Assembly: GCA_945865295.1 (NCBI GenBank)
Contig: CAMBDE010000003.1
Location: 1 to 62,210, forward strand
Length of the DNA: 62,210 bases
Reading direction: 5' to 3'
Origin: Chitinophaga pinensis
GTDB lineage: Bacteria; Bacteroidota; Bacteroidia; Chitinophagales; Chitinophagaceae
Below, in pieces: positions 1 through 8,215 of the stretch. A model generated the notes under the pieces. That model saw only the letters and a program-made list of their open reading frames with translations, made no database searches and was not told where the DNA came from. The position numbers and the translations under genes are program-made. Within the stretch, counting starts at the first letter, position 1; the number at the start of each line of letters is the position of its first letter.

Positions 1-360
1 AATCCAATGTTATTGGGTTCTAATAATGAGCCCCATACAATTGTTGGAGCAGATTTCTTTATTGAATCCACATTACAACCAAATGCATTGGCTGCTATAG
101 CTATGCAACAAGAAAAAAATCAATTGAAATTGGTGACTATTTCTAATAGAGGAACACAGGTTTGGCCAACAGGCTCTGTTTTTACCAACCTAGTGAATCA
201 ATACCTTCTTCGATTTGAAACAGAAAATGGAACTCCGCTTACCCAATCAGACATCATCCATTTATATAGTGCGCTTGCTATAAATTTTCAGATTAGTTCG
301 GTTGAAATATTGAACATGTGGGGAGACAAAAAAGCATATAGCTTAGCGCAAGGACAATAA
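1..360 (+). CDS. NADP-dependent isocitrate dehydrogenase, C-terminal part (5' end outside window)
   Basis: The reading frame is open from base 1, so the gene begins upstream of the window; only about 119 C-terminal residues are present. The segment TISNRGTQVWPTGS and the final SLAQGQ resemble the extra C-terminal domain of Thermus/Rickettsia-type isocitrate dehydrogenases, which oxidise isocitrate to 2-oxoglutarate in the TCA cycle. No active-site residues lie in the visible part, so the call rests on the tail domain only. It is followed by the pyruvate dehydrogenase E2 gene on the same strand after 126 bases, a sensible central-carbon neighbour. The family is likely but not certain. Confidence 0.55.
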   Translation, partial: NPMLLGSNNEPHTIVGADFFIESTLQPNALAAIAMQQEKNQLKLVTISNRGTQVWPTGSVFTNLVNQYLLRFETENGTPLTQSDIIHLYSALAINFQISSVEILNMWGDKKAYSLAQGQ

Positions 361-413
361 GGCATCTAGGATTTATTTTTATCTGGCTTAATTTGACCTC
401 ATTTGCTATAAAA

Positions 414-444
414 TTGCCTATTTCGGTGGGAAAAAATACATTTT
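414..444 (+). promoter_or_regulatory. Possible promoter of the E2 gene
   Basis: TTG at 414-416, a 20-base spacer, then TACATTTT at 437-444. This is one base off the Bacteroidota -7 consensus TAnnTTTG with -33 TTG. It lies about 42 bases before the E2 start codon. Inference from consensus only. Confidence 0.3.
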
Positions 445-486
445 TAGTGTAATTTCACCACTCAATTACAAATTAGCTTTTTACCT

Positions 487-2127
487 ATGGCAGAAGTAAT
501 ATTAATGCCCCGTTTAAGTGATACCATGACCGAAGGTGTTGTTGCGGCTTGGCACAAGAATGTGGGGGATACCGTAAAAAAAGGCGATTTGTTAGCCGAA
601 ATAGAAACGGATAAAGCAACCATGGAATTGGAGAGCTATCAAGATGGTGTTTTATTACACATAGGAACGCCACGTGGTGGAAAATTACAAGTCAACGATT
701 TATTGGCCATTTTTGGAAAAGCAGGTGAAGATGTGTCTGCTTTGATTGCTCAAAATACGGGTGCAGCAAATGCGCCTATTCCTATTGAAACTTCTGATGT
801 ACCTGCAACAGCTCCAGCAGCGGCAGCACCTTCTGCTCCAGCTGCAGATTTTTCGGCAATGGAAGAAGTGGTATTGATGCCAAGATTAAGTGATACTATG
901 ACCGAAGGGGTGATTGCAGGATGGCATAAGCAAATTGGAGATACTGTAAAAAAAGGAGAAGTATTAGCAGATATCGAAACCGATAAGGCAACGATGGAAT
1001 TGGAATCTTATAAAGACGGAATTTTATTATACCAAGGTGCTAAAGCTGGAGAGAAGATTTTAGTGAACGATTTACTTTGTATCATTGGACAACAAGGCTT
1101 GGAGATTGCTCCAATTGTTGCTGCATTAAAAGGCGGCGCTGCACAAGCAACTGCTGCAACAGCATCGGCTCCAGCTCTACCAACTGCATCTACTCCTCAA
1201 GCTGCACCTATGCCTACAGCGACTGCTGTACCACCTACTTCAACGCAAGTAGTGAATGAGGGAAGAATTTTTGCATCGCCTTTAGCTAAAAAAATTGCTA
1301 AGGAAAAAGGGATAGATTTAAAATATGTTCAAGGCACAGGAGAACATGGAAGAATAACAAGAACAGATTTAGATAATTATACGCCAGGTAATACTTCAAG
1401 TACTGCAAAAGCAGCAGCTCCAAGAAATACGAATTTTGTAGGTCAAGTAAGCTTTGTTGATACGCCGGTTTCTCAAATGCGTAAAACTATTGCAAGACGT
1501 TTAAGCGAAAGTTTATTTACAGCGCCGCATTTTTATCTAACCATGAAAATTAACATGGATGCGACCATTGCTGCTAGAACAGTCGTGAATGAAACAGCAC
1601 CAGTTAAAATTAGCTTCAACGATTTTATTGTTAAAGCAGTAGCCCTTGCTTTAAAACAACATCCTAAAGTAAATAGTAGTTGGTTAGGCGATGTGATTCG
1701 TGCAAACCATCATGTGAATATTGGTATTGCTGTTGCGGTTGATGAAGGTTTATTGGTTCCTGTACTTCGTTTTGCAGACGGACTTTCTTTGGATGAAATA
1801 AGTGTATCTGTAAAAGAATTTGCTAAAAAGGCAAAAGACAAAAAATTACAACCTTCAGATTGGGAAGGAAGTACTTTCACCATTTCTAATTTAGGTATGT
1901 TTGGAATAGATTCATTCACTGCGATTATTAACCCGCCAGATGCTTGTATACTAGCGGTAGGTGGTATTGCACAAGAGCCTGTGGTAAAGAATGGTCAAAT
2001 AGTACCAGGTAATGTGATGAATGTAACCTTAAGTTGCGACCATAGAGTAGTGGATGGTGCAACAGGATCAGCTTTCTTACAAACTTTAAAAAGCTTTTTA
2101 GAAGAACCTATCAGAATGTTCATGTAG
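487..2127 (+). CDS. pdhC: Pyruvate dehydrogenase complex E2, dihydrolipoamide acetyltransferase
   Basis: This 546-residue protein transfers the acetyl group from lipoyl-lysine to CoA in the pyruvate dehydrogenase complex. It carries two tandem lipoyl domains (about residues 1-77 and 125-200), each with the lipoylation motif ETDKATMEL (first Lys is K43). Ala/Pro/Thr-rich linkers follow, then a peripheral E1/E3-binding domain beginning FASPLAKKIAKEKG (about 260-295). The C-terminal catalytic domain starts near 320 and contains CDHRVVDGA near 516, the HxxxDG acetyltransferase motif. Length and domain order are normal for a two-lipoyl E2. E1 and E3 genes are not in the window. A strong terminator follows at 2162-2195. 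Confidence 0.93.
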   Translation: MAEVILMPRLSDTMTEGVVAAWHKNVGDTVKKGDLLAEIETDKATMELESYQDGVLLHIGTPRGGKLQVNDLLAIFGKAGEDVSALIAQNTGAANAPIPIETSDVPATAPAAAAPSAPAADFSAMEEVVLMPRLSDTMTEGVIAGWHKQIGDTVKKGEVLADIETDKATMELESYKDGILLYQGAKAGEKILVNDLLCIIGQQGLEIAPIVAALKGGAAQATAATASAPALPTASTPQAAPMPTATAVPPTSTQVVNEGRIFASPLAKKIAKEKGIDLKYVQGTGEHGRITRTDLDNYTPGNTSSTAKAAAPRNTNFVGQVSFVDTPVSQMRKTIARRLSESLFTAPHFYLTMKINMDATIAARTVVNETAPVKISFNDFIVKAVALALKQHPKVNSSWLGDVIRANHHVNIGIAVAVDEGLLVPVLRFADGLSLDEISVSVKEFAKKAKDKKLQPSDWEGSTFTISNLGMFGIDSFTAIINPPDACILAVGGIAQEPVVKNGQIVPGNVMNVTLSCDHRVVDGATGSAFLQTLKSFLEEPIRMFM

Positions 2128-2161
2128 TTTACTCTTATTATTTTCACTCTAATGATATTAA

Positions 2162-2195
2162 AAAAAGTCTCCACGATATTCGCGGGGACTTTTTT
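2162..2195 (+). terminator. Intrinsic terminator after the E2 gene
   Basis: Hairpin with left arm AAAAAGTCTCC and right arm GGGGACTTTTTT (one G.U pair), extended by inner CG/CG pairing around an ATATT loop and ending in six T. It begins 34 bases after the E2 stop codon. Confidence 0.8.
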
Positions 2196-2217
2196 GTTGA
2201 TTTTTTTGATTTGACAT

Positions 2218-2243
2218 AAAAAATCCCGCATAAAGCGGGATTT
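2218..2243 (-). terminator. Intrinsic terminator of the histone-like gene
   Basis: On the minus strand: AAATCCCGC, a five-base loop, GCGGGATTT, then a run of T. The nine-pair stem sits 18 bases after the stop of the leftward histone-like gene. With the E2 terminator it forms a back-to-back pair closing two convergent units. Confidence 0.8.
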
Positions 2244-2260
2244 ATATTAAGCTGTTTTCA

Positions 2261-2698
2261 TTAAGCTGTTGGATTGTTATCCGAACTTGGAGTTTCAAAA
2301 AGTGAAGGTGTAACAACAGGCGCTACCACAGGTGCTGCAACTGGAGCTACAGCTTTCTTAGGAGCTGTCTTCTTTTTAGCAGGTGCTTTCTTAGCCACTG
2401 CTTTTTTAGCAACAACTTTCTTAGCAGGTGCTTTCTTTGCTACTGCTTTTTTAGGAGCTGCTTTCTTTTTTGCAGGTGCCTTCTTAGCTACTGCTTTTTT
2501 CGCTACTGCTTTCTTAGGAGCTGCTTTCTTTTCTGCAGGCGCCTTCTTAGCTACTGCTTTTTTCGCTACTGCTTTTTTTGCTTTTGCTTTCTTTGCTACT
2601 GCTTTTTTAGGAGCTGCTTTCTTTTTTGCAGGTGCCTTCTTAGCTACTGCTTTTTTCGCTACTGCTTTCTTTGCTTTTGCTTTTTTCTTGCTTGCCAT
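2261..2698 (-). CDS. Lys/Ala-rich histone H1-like repeat protein
   Basis: The product has 145 residues, almost all Lys, Ala and Pro, built from repeats of the type [21 protein letters not shown] (here shown degenerate). Residues 1-115 are strongly basic; the last 30 are Val/Pro-rich and end in a short acidic tail (PSSDNNPTA). It has no globular HU fold. Such tails resemble histone H1-like nucleoid proteins (for example Chlamydia Hc1/Hc2 and the tails of some bacterial HU proteins), so a DNA-compacting role is inferred, not shown. The DNA itself is repetitive, with recurring blocks of about 45-60 bases, so copy number may vary by recombination. A long open frame on the opposite strand is a by-product of the repeat. 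Confidence 0.7.
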   Translation of the reverse strand: MASKKKAKAKKAVAKKAVAKKAPAKKKAAPKKAVAKKAKAKKAVAKKAVAKKAPAEKKAAPKKAVAKKAVAKKAPAKKKAAPKKAVAKKAPAKKVVAKKAVAKKAPAKKKTAPKKAVAPVAAPVVAPVVTPSLFETPSSDNNPTA

Positions 2699-2786
2699 AA
2701 ACGTATGTTTTTTTAAGGATTTTTGATTTTCATAAAATTACATTCTTTTATTGTAACAAAATAAAAACAATTTAAATTTTTAATAA

Positions 2787-2794
2787 TAGATTTG
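2787..2794 (+). promoter_or_regulatory. -7 box TAGATTTG just before the CoA-binding gene
   Basis: TAGATTTG matches the Bacteroidota -7 consensus TAnnTTTG and ends four bases before the ATG at 2799, predicting a leaderless or nearly leaderless transcript. No TTG is found at the usual -33 spacing, which lowers confidence. Confidence 0.4.
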
Positions 2795-2798
2795 TTTT

Positions 2799-3164
2799 AT
2801 GCAAACAAGTGTTACCATGGTTTTAGGGGCATCGACTAACCCAGAAAGATACAGTTATATGGCTACGGTCATGTTAATGGAAAAAGGGCATGCAGTTTAT
2901 CCATATGGGATTAAAAAAGGCATGATCCAATCTTTGCCTATCGTGCAAGACTGGCCAAAAACAGGCTCCATAGCGACTTTGACTTTATATTTAGGGCCTA
3001 CTGCTCAAGAAGAATATTATGATCAGATGATTGCGTTAAAACCTGAGCGGATCATTTTCAATCCAGGAACTGAAAATCCAATTTTAGTTCAATTAGCGCA
3101 TGCAGCAGGTATATCCACAATAGAAGCATGTACTTTAGTGATGCTAACCACCGACCAATATTAA
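2799..3164 (+). CDS. CoA-binding domain protein (YccU-like)
   Basis: A 121-residue single-domain protein with a Rossmann-like CoA-binding fold. Near the N-terminus VLGASTNPERYSYMA fits the nucleotide-binding turn of the CoA_binding_2 family; the C-terminal ITEACT-like segment (here STIEACTLVML) is the typical family ending. These proteins are related to the succinyl-CoA synthetase CoA-binding domain, but their cellular function is not established. The start is fixed by a -7 box ending four bases upstream. The 3' end nearly touches the convergent yifB gene (7 bases apart) and no terminator is visible between them. Confidence 0.75.
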   Translation: MQTSVTMVLGASTNPERYSYMATVMLMEKGHAVYPYGIKKGMIQSLPIVQDWPKTGSIATLTLYLGPTAQEEYYDQMIALKPERIIFNPGTENPILVQLAHAAGISTIEACTLVMLTTDQY

Positions 3165-3171
3165 GAAAAAA

Positions 3172-4713
3172 TTAATAAGCCTGACCCCATGCGGCTCGGT
3201 CCAGTATCCTGTATTGAATGGATTCACTAATATGCTGATTTTGAATGTCTTTTGACCCATCTAAATCTGCGATAGTACGTGCTACTTTGATGATTCGATC
3301 ATAGGCCCTAGCACTCAGCTGAAATTGTTCCATCGCAATCTTTAATAATTTTGCAGAAGCATCATCTAATTGCGCCCATTTTTTTAATTCATAAGACTGC
3401 ATTTGGGCATTGGTAATGATACCAGAACGCTCATTAAATCGTTTCAATTGAATGGCCCTTGCATTTTGTACCCTCTCACGAATGGTTATTGAGTTTTCTG
3501 TAATGGTATGGTTGGTGAGCTCCTCGTAACTCACGGGTACCACTTCAATTTGTAAATCAATCCTGTCTAACAATGGCCCCGAAATTTTATGTAGGTATTT
3601 TCTCACATTACTAGGACTACAAGTGCAGGCTTTTTGAGGATGATTAAAATACCCGCAAGGACAAGGATTCATGGAGGCAAAAAGCATAAATCTACTTGGG
3701 AACTCAACGGTTTGCCTAGACCTTGAGATGCTGACAAATCCCGCCTCCATGGGTTGGCGTAAAATTTCGATGGCTGCCCTACTGAATTCCGGTAGCTCGT
3801 CTAAAAATAAGACGCCGTTATGTGCCATTGAAATTTCACCAGGCTGAGGGATAGATCCGCCACCCACTAATGCAATGGCTGAAAGGGAATGATGTGGATT
3901 TCTAAATGGACGTGTTTGCATTAGTCCAGACTTAGGGGAGAGCTTACCGGTCAAGCTATATACTTTACTTGTTTCCAGGGTTTCTGCGTGGCTCATTAAA
4001 GGTAGGATACTAATACTTGTTTTTGCCAATAACGTTTTTCCTGCACCAGGTGGTCCAACCATGATTAAATTATGTCCTCCTGCAGCGGCGATTTCAATCG
4101 CTCTTTTTGCTCGAAACTGTCCTTTGATAAAAGCAAAGTCAACCGGGTAAATGATGGATGCTTCTTTGTCTGAATCATTTTTTTGAAAAGGGCTAAACAA
4201 TTCGGGATGGTTACAAAACTGAGTGACTTCATTGAGGTGATCAAATGCATATACTTTAAGCCCTTCGATAAGGGATGCCTCGGCTGCATTTAAAGATGGA
4301 ATAATTAATCCATCAAGGCCAGCATCTTTGGCATAAATCGCCATCGCCAGCACACCTTTGATGGGTTGAAGCGCGCCATTTAAACTTAGTTCACCCATCA
4401 TTAAGTAATGCGTTAAAACCTTTGATTTGACTATTTGGTCCGATGCGGCAAGGATACCAATTGCAATGGGGAGATCAAAAGCAGGCCCCGTTTTTTTAAT
4501 ATCAGCTGGTGCTAAATTGATAACTAGTTTTGTTCTTGGCATCTGAAATCCATTGGCCTTAATTGCAATTTCTGTGCGATGTAAACTTTCTTTAACTGCT
4601 GTGTCCGGAAGTCCAACGATACAATAGCCTTGCCCCATACTCACATTGACTTCTATCTGTATACCAATGGCATCCATGCCAAATAAGCAAGCACCTCTAG
4701 TTGTTACGAGCAT
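3172..4713 (-). CDS. yifB: YifB/ComM family Mg-chelatase-like AAA+ ATPase
   Basis: The 513-residue protein has the N-terminal ChlI domain (starting MLVTTRGACLFGMDA), a central Mg-chelatase AAA+ module with Walker A GPPGAGKT near residue 221, Walker B LFLDELPEF, and the Mg_chelatase_C domain at the end. Four cysteines in CPCGYFNHPQKACTC are typical of the family. In Vibrio and Haemophilus ComM is a hexameric helicase promoting branch migration during natural transformation; the same role here is inference. It is the last gene of a five-gene leftward unit headed by ubiE, 36 bases after the MutS-like gene. Confidence 0.9.
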   Translation of the reverse strand: MLVTTRGACLFGMDAIGIQIEVNVSMGQGYCIVGLPDTAVKESLHRTEIAIKANGFQMPRTKLVINLAPADIKKTGPAFDLPIAIGILAASDQIVKSKVLTHYLMMGELSLNGALQPIKGVLAMAIYAKDAGLDGLIIPSLNAAEASLIEGLKVYAFDHLNEVTQFCNHPELFSPFQKNDSDKEASIIYPVDFAFIKGQFRAKRAIEIAAAGGHNLIMVGPPGAGKTLLAKTSISILPLMSHAETLETSKVYSLTGKLSPKSGLMQTRPFRNPHHSLSAIALVGGGSIPQPGEISMAHNGVLFLDELPEFSRAAIEILRQPMEAGFVSISRSRQTVEFPSRFMLFASMNPCPCGYFNHPQKACTCSPSNVRKYLHKISGPLLDRIDLQIEVVPVSYEELTNHTITENSITIRERVQNARAIQLKRFNERSGIITNAQMQSYELKKWAQLDDASAKLLKIAMEQFQLSARAYDRIIKVARTIADLDGSKDIQNQHISESIQYRILDRAAWGQAY

Positions 4714-4749
4714 GTTTCTTTGAAAAATAGCAAAAAATTGAAACCGTAT

Positions 4750-6069
4750 TTAAGTATTTATACGTTCAATCAAGTCCACAACCCCTTCTCTTTCTAAAAT
4801 AAGGTAGCCAATTCTATCTTGGCTTACCCCTTTTTTCAAAGTGTAATTGAAAATCAATGCTTTGTTAATGATTGAAGTTTCAAAATAACAAAATTGAATA
4901 TGCGGGTAGGCCTTAAGTGGTTCACTAATTTCATATAAATGCGTAGATAAAATGCATAAGGATTGTTTTAAACCTTGTAAACCTTCAATCACTTTTGTAC
5001 TACACTTCATTGCATCAATGATATTGGTGCCTTTAAATAATTCGTCTATGAGTACTAGGTATTTTTTCCCATCCATGACCTGCATTAAAGTATGTTTAAT
5101 CCGTTGCACTTCATTAAAGAAATAACTTTCTCCTTTAAGCACATTGTCTGCAGTGGTTAGATTGGTGATAAGCCCATCTAAGATAGTGAGCTTGCATTTT
5201 TTTGCTGGCACACCCATGCCAATATGTGCTAGGTAGGCTAGTAACCCAACTGTTTTTATAAAAGTACTTTTACCGGCCATATTTGCGCCAGTTAAAAATA
5301 AAAAACCGGATTCAGAACTTAAACTCAAATCATTAGCGACTGCATTGGTTACCAGCGGATGCACTGCGCCCTCGAATTCAATCATTGGGCTAGCTTGATC
5401 CACCCATTCTGGAAAGTTGAACTGGTATGCCTGCATCGCTGTGGCCATACTATAATAGGCATCTAGCACATAGAAATGATTTTGTAAATTTTTTAATTGT
5501 GCTTTATATTGGTAATAAAAAAAATAGCCCAACTCCAATACTGCTTGAGGATCTTTTTTTAAATCTTTGCTATCCACTCTAAGACAATCTAGCTGCTTGA
5601 TATGTTTTTTGATAGGCGCTACCAATGCATTCAACTCAGTGTTATTTGAATAAGTCTCAAACACTTTAAGCCATTGATCCAGTGTTTGGACAAAAGTCAA
5701 TAAGTGCTGCACCGAATAAGCAATTAGTGCGTAATCTGTTTTATTCCAAAATTGATACCAATAAGAACCTAGTAAACCAATCTGTTTAGGGATGTGTGAA
5801 AAACTGGTTCCATAAAATTGGTCAATGACCAAGCAAGTTCCATTGGAAATTTTCATTTGGTCCAAAAAGGCTTGCTCTGCTATAAAAATTTGTAAGGCGG
5901 ATTGTCTTGATTCAATGGCATACTTAGTGTCTAATGGAGAAGTGATAAGCTGCATCCATTTTGCTTTACCGCCATTTGTTTTACAAAAATCTAAATGACT
6001 AGCCAGTCCTATAGACTCGTTGTTGTCTAATAGTCCAATATCAAGTATCGTCGTTTTATCTACCTGCAT
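4750..6069 (-). CDS. MutS-related ATPase (MutS domain V protein)
   Basis: A 439-residue protein with the MutS ATPase domain in its C-terminal half: Walker A TGANMAGKST near residue 265, Walker B LIDELFKGTN, and a signature region around STHLYEIS. The N-terminal half is mostly helical and lacks the mismatch-recognition domain I of MutS (about 850 residues), and there is no Smr domain as in MutS2. It belongs to the short MutS-like proteins common in Bacteroidota, whose role is unknown; mismatch repair proper should not be assumed. Its ATG directly follows the dihydroorotase stop codon with no gap, suggesting translational coupling. Confidence 0.8.
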   Translation of the reverse strand: MQVDKTTILDIGLLDNNESIGLASHLDFCKTNGGKAKWMQLITSPLDTKYAIESRQSALQIFIAEQAFLDQMKISNGTCLVIDQFYGTSFSHIPKQIGLLGSYWYQFWNKTDYALIAYSVQHLLTFVQTLDQWLKVFETYSNNTELNALVAPIKKHIKQLDCLRVDSKDLKKDPQAVLELGYFFYYQYKAQLKNLQNHFYVLDAYYSMATAMQAYQFNFPEWVDQASPMIEFEGAVHPLVTNAVANDLSLSSESGFLFLTGANMAGKSTFIKTVGLLAYLAHIGMGVPAKKCKLTILDGLITNLTTADNVLKGESYFFNEVQRIKHTLMQVMDGKKYLVLIDELFKGTNIIDAMKCSTKVIEGLQGLKQSLCILSTHLYEISEPLKAYPHIQFCYFETSIINKALIFNYTLKKGVSQDRIGYLILEREGVVDLIERINT

Positions 6070-7410
6070 TTAACTCCTTGTAAACTGGATTCTACTTCCT
6101 TTTTGTGCTTCGTTGAACAGACCTTGATGGTAAACAAGGTGGCCATTGACAAAAGTAGATTGAATGCTATAAGGAAATTGGGTGCCTTCAAATGGGCTCC
6201 ATCCGCATTTGTACAATATATTGTCTTTAGTAACCGTGTAAGGCAATGCTTTTACGAGAACAAGATCTGCATAATAGCCTTCTCTAATAAAGCCTCTTTC
6301 TTTAATTTGAAAACAAGTTGCAACGGCATGGCTCATTTTCTCTACCATTTTTTCCATGCTTAGTTTGCCTTCATGAACATATTTTAGCATCAGCATCAAA
6401 CCGTGTTGCACTAAAGGCAACCCTGCATGCGCATTTACATAGGCCTCTTGCTTTTCTTCCCAAGTATGTGGCGCATGATCTGTAGCAATAATATCTAGTT
6501 GATCATTCAATAAGCCTTCCCATAATGCCGTTTTATTTTCTGCTGCTTTAATGGCTGGATTGCACTTGATTAAATTACCCTTTGCAGCATAATCGTCTGC
6601 TGTAAAATGTAAATGATGCACACAGACTTCTGCAGTAATGCGTTTTTCGGCCAAAGGTTTAAGGTTAGAGAACAATTGTAATTCTTTGGCAGTGCTAATA
6701 TGCAATATGTGTAATCTTGTATCAAATTTTTTTGCTAATTGGATGGCTTTAAAAGAAGACTCGAAGCAAGCATCCACATCCCTGATAATAGGGTGGTCGC
6801 TTGGTTCTAAAATTGTTTTGGTTGCTTCTACATTGGCCTTATTCTTTTTAATGATCGCTTCTTCTTCACAATGTGTAGCAATTAATAATTCAGATCCTTC
6901 GAAAATGCGCTCTAATACAATTGGGTTATCTACTAATAAATTACCGGTAGAGGATCCCATGAAAATTTTTACACCACAAACTTCATTTTTCTTTGCATTG
7001 GTTTTTAAAATTTCTTCTACATTGTCCTGAGAAGTGCCCATGAAAAAAGAATAGTTTGCCAATGCGTTTGAGGCTGCAATTTTGTATTTATCTTCTAATA
7101 ATTCCTGTGTAAACACAGGAGGATTGGTATTGGGCATTTCCATAAAACTAGTCGTGCCACCTGCTACAGCTGCTTTTGCTTCGGTATAAATATTGGCTTT
7201 ATGGGTCAATCCTGGCTCTCTAAAATGCACTTGATCATCTATCACACCTGGTAAAAGAAATTGCCCTTCACCGTTGATTTCTTCTACTGCAAAGGTTGGT
7301 TCAATCGTACTTGCTATTTTTTCTATCTTTCCATCTTTTATTAATACATCCCCTACAAAGCGACGACCTTCGTTCACAATAGTGGCGTTTTTAATCAAGT
7401 AGTTTGGCAT
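6070..7410 (-). CDS. pyrC: Dihydroorotase (amidohydrolase family)
   Basis: This 446-residue amidohydrolase would cyclise carbamoyl-aspartate to dihydroorotate in pyrimidine synthesis. Visible motifs are GVIDDQVHFREPG near residue 58, MEMPNTNPP, KIFMGSSTGN (the position of the bridging carbamylated Lys), ATHCEEE, LHILHIST and the catalytic IATDHAPHT. The first His of the usual HxH metal motif is Gln here (QVH); I recall the same in other Bacteroidota dihydroorotases but cannot confirm. It lies between the MutS-like gene (0 bases) and porT (10 bases) in one leftward unit. The C-terminal half of carB, another pyrimidine gene, is in the same window. Confidence 0.85.
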   Translation of the reverse strand: MPNYLIKNATIVNEGRRFVGDVLIKDGKIEKIASTIEPTFAVEEINGEGQFLLPGVIDDQVHFREPGLTHKANIYTEAKAAVAGGTTSFMEMPNTNPPVFTQELLEDKYKIAASNALANYSFFMGTSQDNVEEILKTNAKKNEVCGVKIFMGSSTGNLLVDNPIVLERIFEGSELLIATHCEEEAIIKKNKANVEATKTILEPSDHPIIRDVDACFESSFKAIQLAKKFDTRLHILHISTAKELQLFSNLKPLAEKRITAEVCVHHLHFTADDYAAKGNLIKCNPAIKAAENKTALWEGLLNDQLDIIATDHAPHTWEEKQEAYVNAHAGLPLVQHGLMLMLKYVHEGKLSMEKMVEKMSHAVATCFQIKERGFIREGYYADLVLVKALPYTVTKDNILYKCGWSPFEGTQFPYSIQSTFVNGHLVYHQGLFNEAQKGSRIQFTRS

Positions 7411-7420
7411 AAATAGTTAA

Positions 7421-8215
7421 TTAGTTTTCTATATGAATAGTGAAATAGACAAAGTTTGAACTCACTTTATCTAGGTTATTCATCAAAGGGTAGGTCGTAT
7501 TTAATTGATGTAAGTCCTTCAAGCCATAACTAAATTTAACTTCAGGAGAAATAGTGGCATACCTTAGGTAAAAGCTTAACCCAACCCCAATTTCCGCACC
7601 TAAATCTGTTCCTTTTAATACACTTGGGTAAGTGTTTGGTAAAACCGAAACACCTGTAGATGGAGTGCTAATTTTTCCTGCTTTATTACTAGCTAAGTCA
7701 AAATCAAATTTTCCGCCCAATAATAAATAGTGTCGCATGATATTATTATACCTAAATCCATTATACCTGTCGGATTGAAACTTAAATGTTACAGGAAGGT
7801 GTATAATACTAGAAGATACATTTAATTTTTGAATCAAGTTTGGAGTTCTCTTAACCTTAAAATTGATAACATTTTTTGTACCAACAATTAATAAAGTGGG
7901 GTTGGCTCTTAATAAAATATGTTTGGTTAATTTTAAAGTACCAACAAGTCCAAGATTATAGTAGAGATTATTGATTGGATTAATTTCAATGATACTATAA
8001 GGATCACCAGCGATTGAAGGGGAGATTGTGGACAAAAAACGATTTGCTCTATTAAATGCTAAATAGTTATTACTAAATCCAATACTCATTCCAAAATAAT
8101 AGGGAAGATCGTCGTGGTCTGGCTGAAACACTTCATCCCTCTGTGCTATTGTAGCACTGCTAATACATAAACTAATGAATAAATAGCTTATTTTATTCCG
8201 CAATAAATACTGCAT
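7421..8215 (-). CDS. porT: PorT-like outer-membrane protein of type IX secretion
   Basis: The 264-residue product starts with a signal peptide (MQYLLRNKISYLFISLCISS, cleaved near TIAQ) and continues as alternating beta-strands of an outer-membrane barrel. The closing strands, with ISPEVKFSYGL and a final FVYFTIHIEN, look like PorT/SprT, a type IX secretion component found next to ubiE in other Bacteroidota. The start lies inside ubiE, overlapping it by 28 bases, and the signal peptide supports that start. Together with gldKLMN at 51-56 kb it supports a working T9SS. A generic porin-family label is the alternative. Confidence 0.75.
   Translation of the reverse strand: MQYLLRNKISYLFISLCISSATIAQRDEVFQPDHDDLPYYFGMSIGFSNNYLAFNRANRFLSTISPSIAGDPYSIIEINPINNLYYNLGLVGTLKLTKHILLRANPTLLIVGTKNVINFKVKRTPNLIQKLNVSSSIIHLPVTFKFQSDRYNGFRYNNIMRHYLLLGGKFDFDLASNKAGKISTPSTGVSVLPNTYPSVLKGTDLGAEIGVGLSFYLRYATISPEVKFSYGLKDLHQLNTTYPLMNNLDKVSSNFVYFTIHIEN

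Noticed and set aside
2274..2726. 150-codon open frame opposite the histone-like gene
   Set aside because: Its Gly/Ala/Phe-only product mirrors the Lys/Ala repeat on the other strand; it is a composition artefact.
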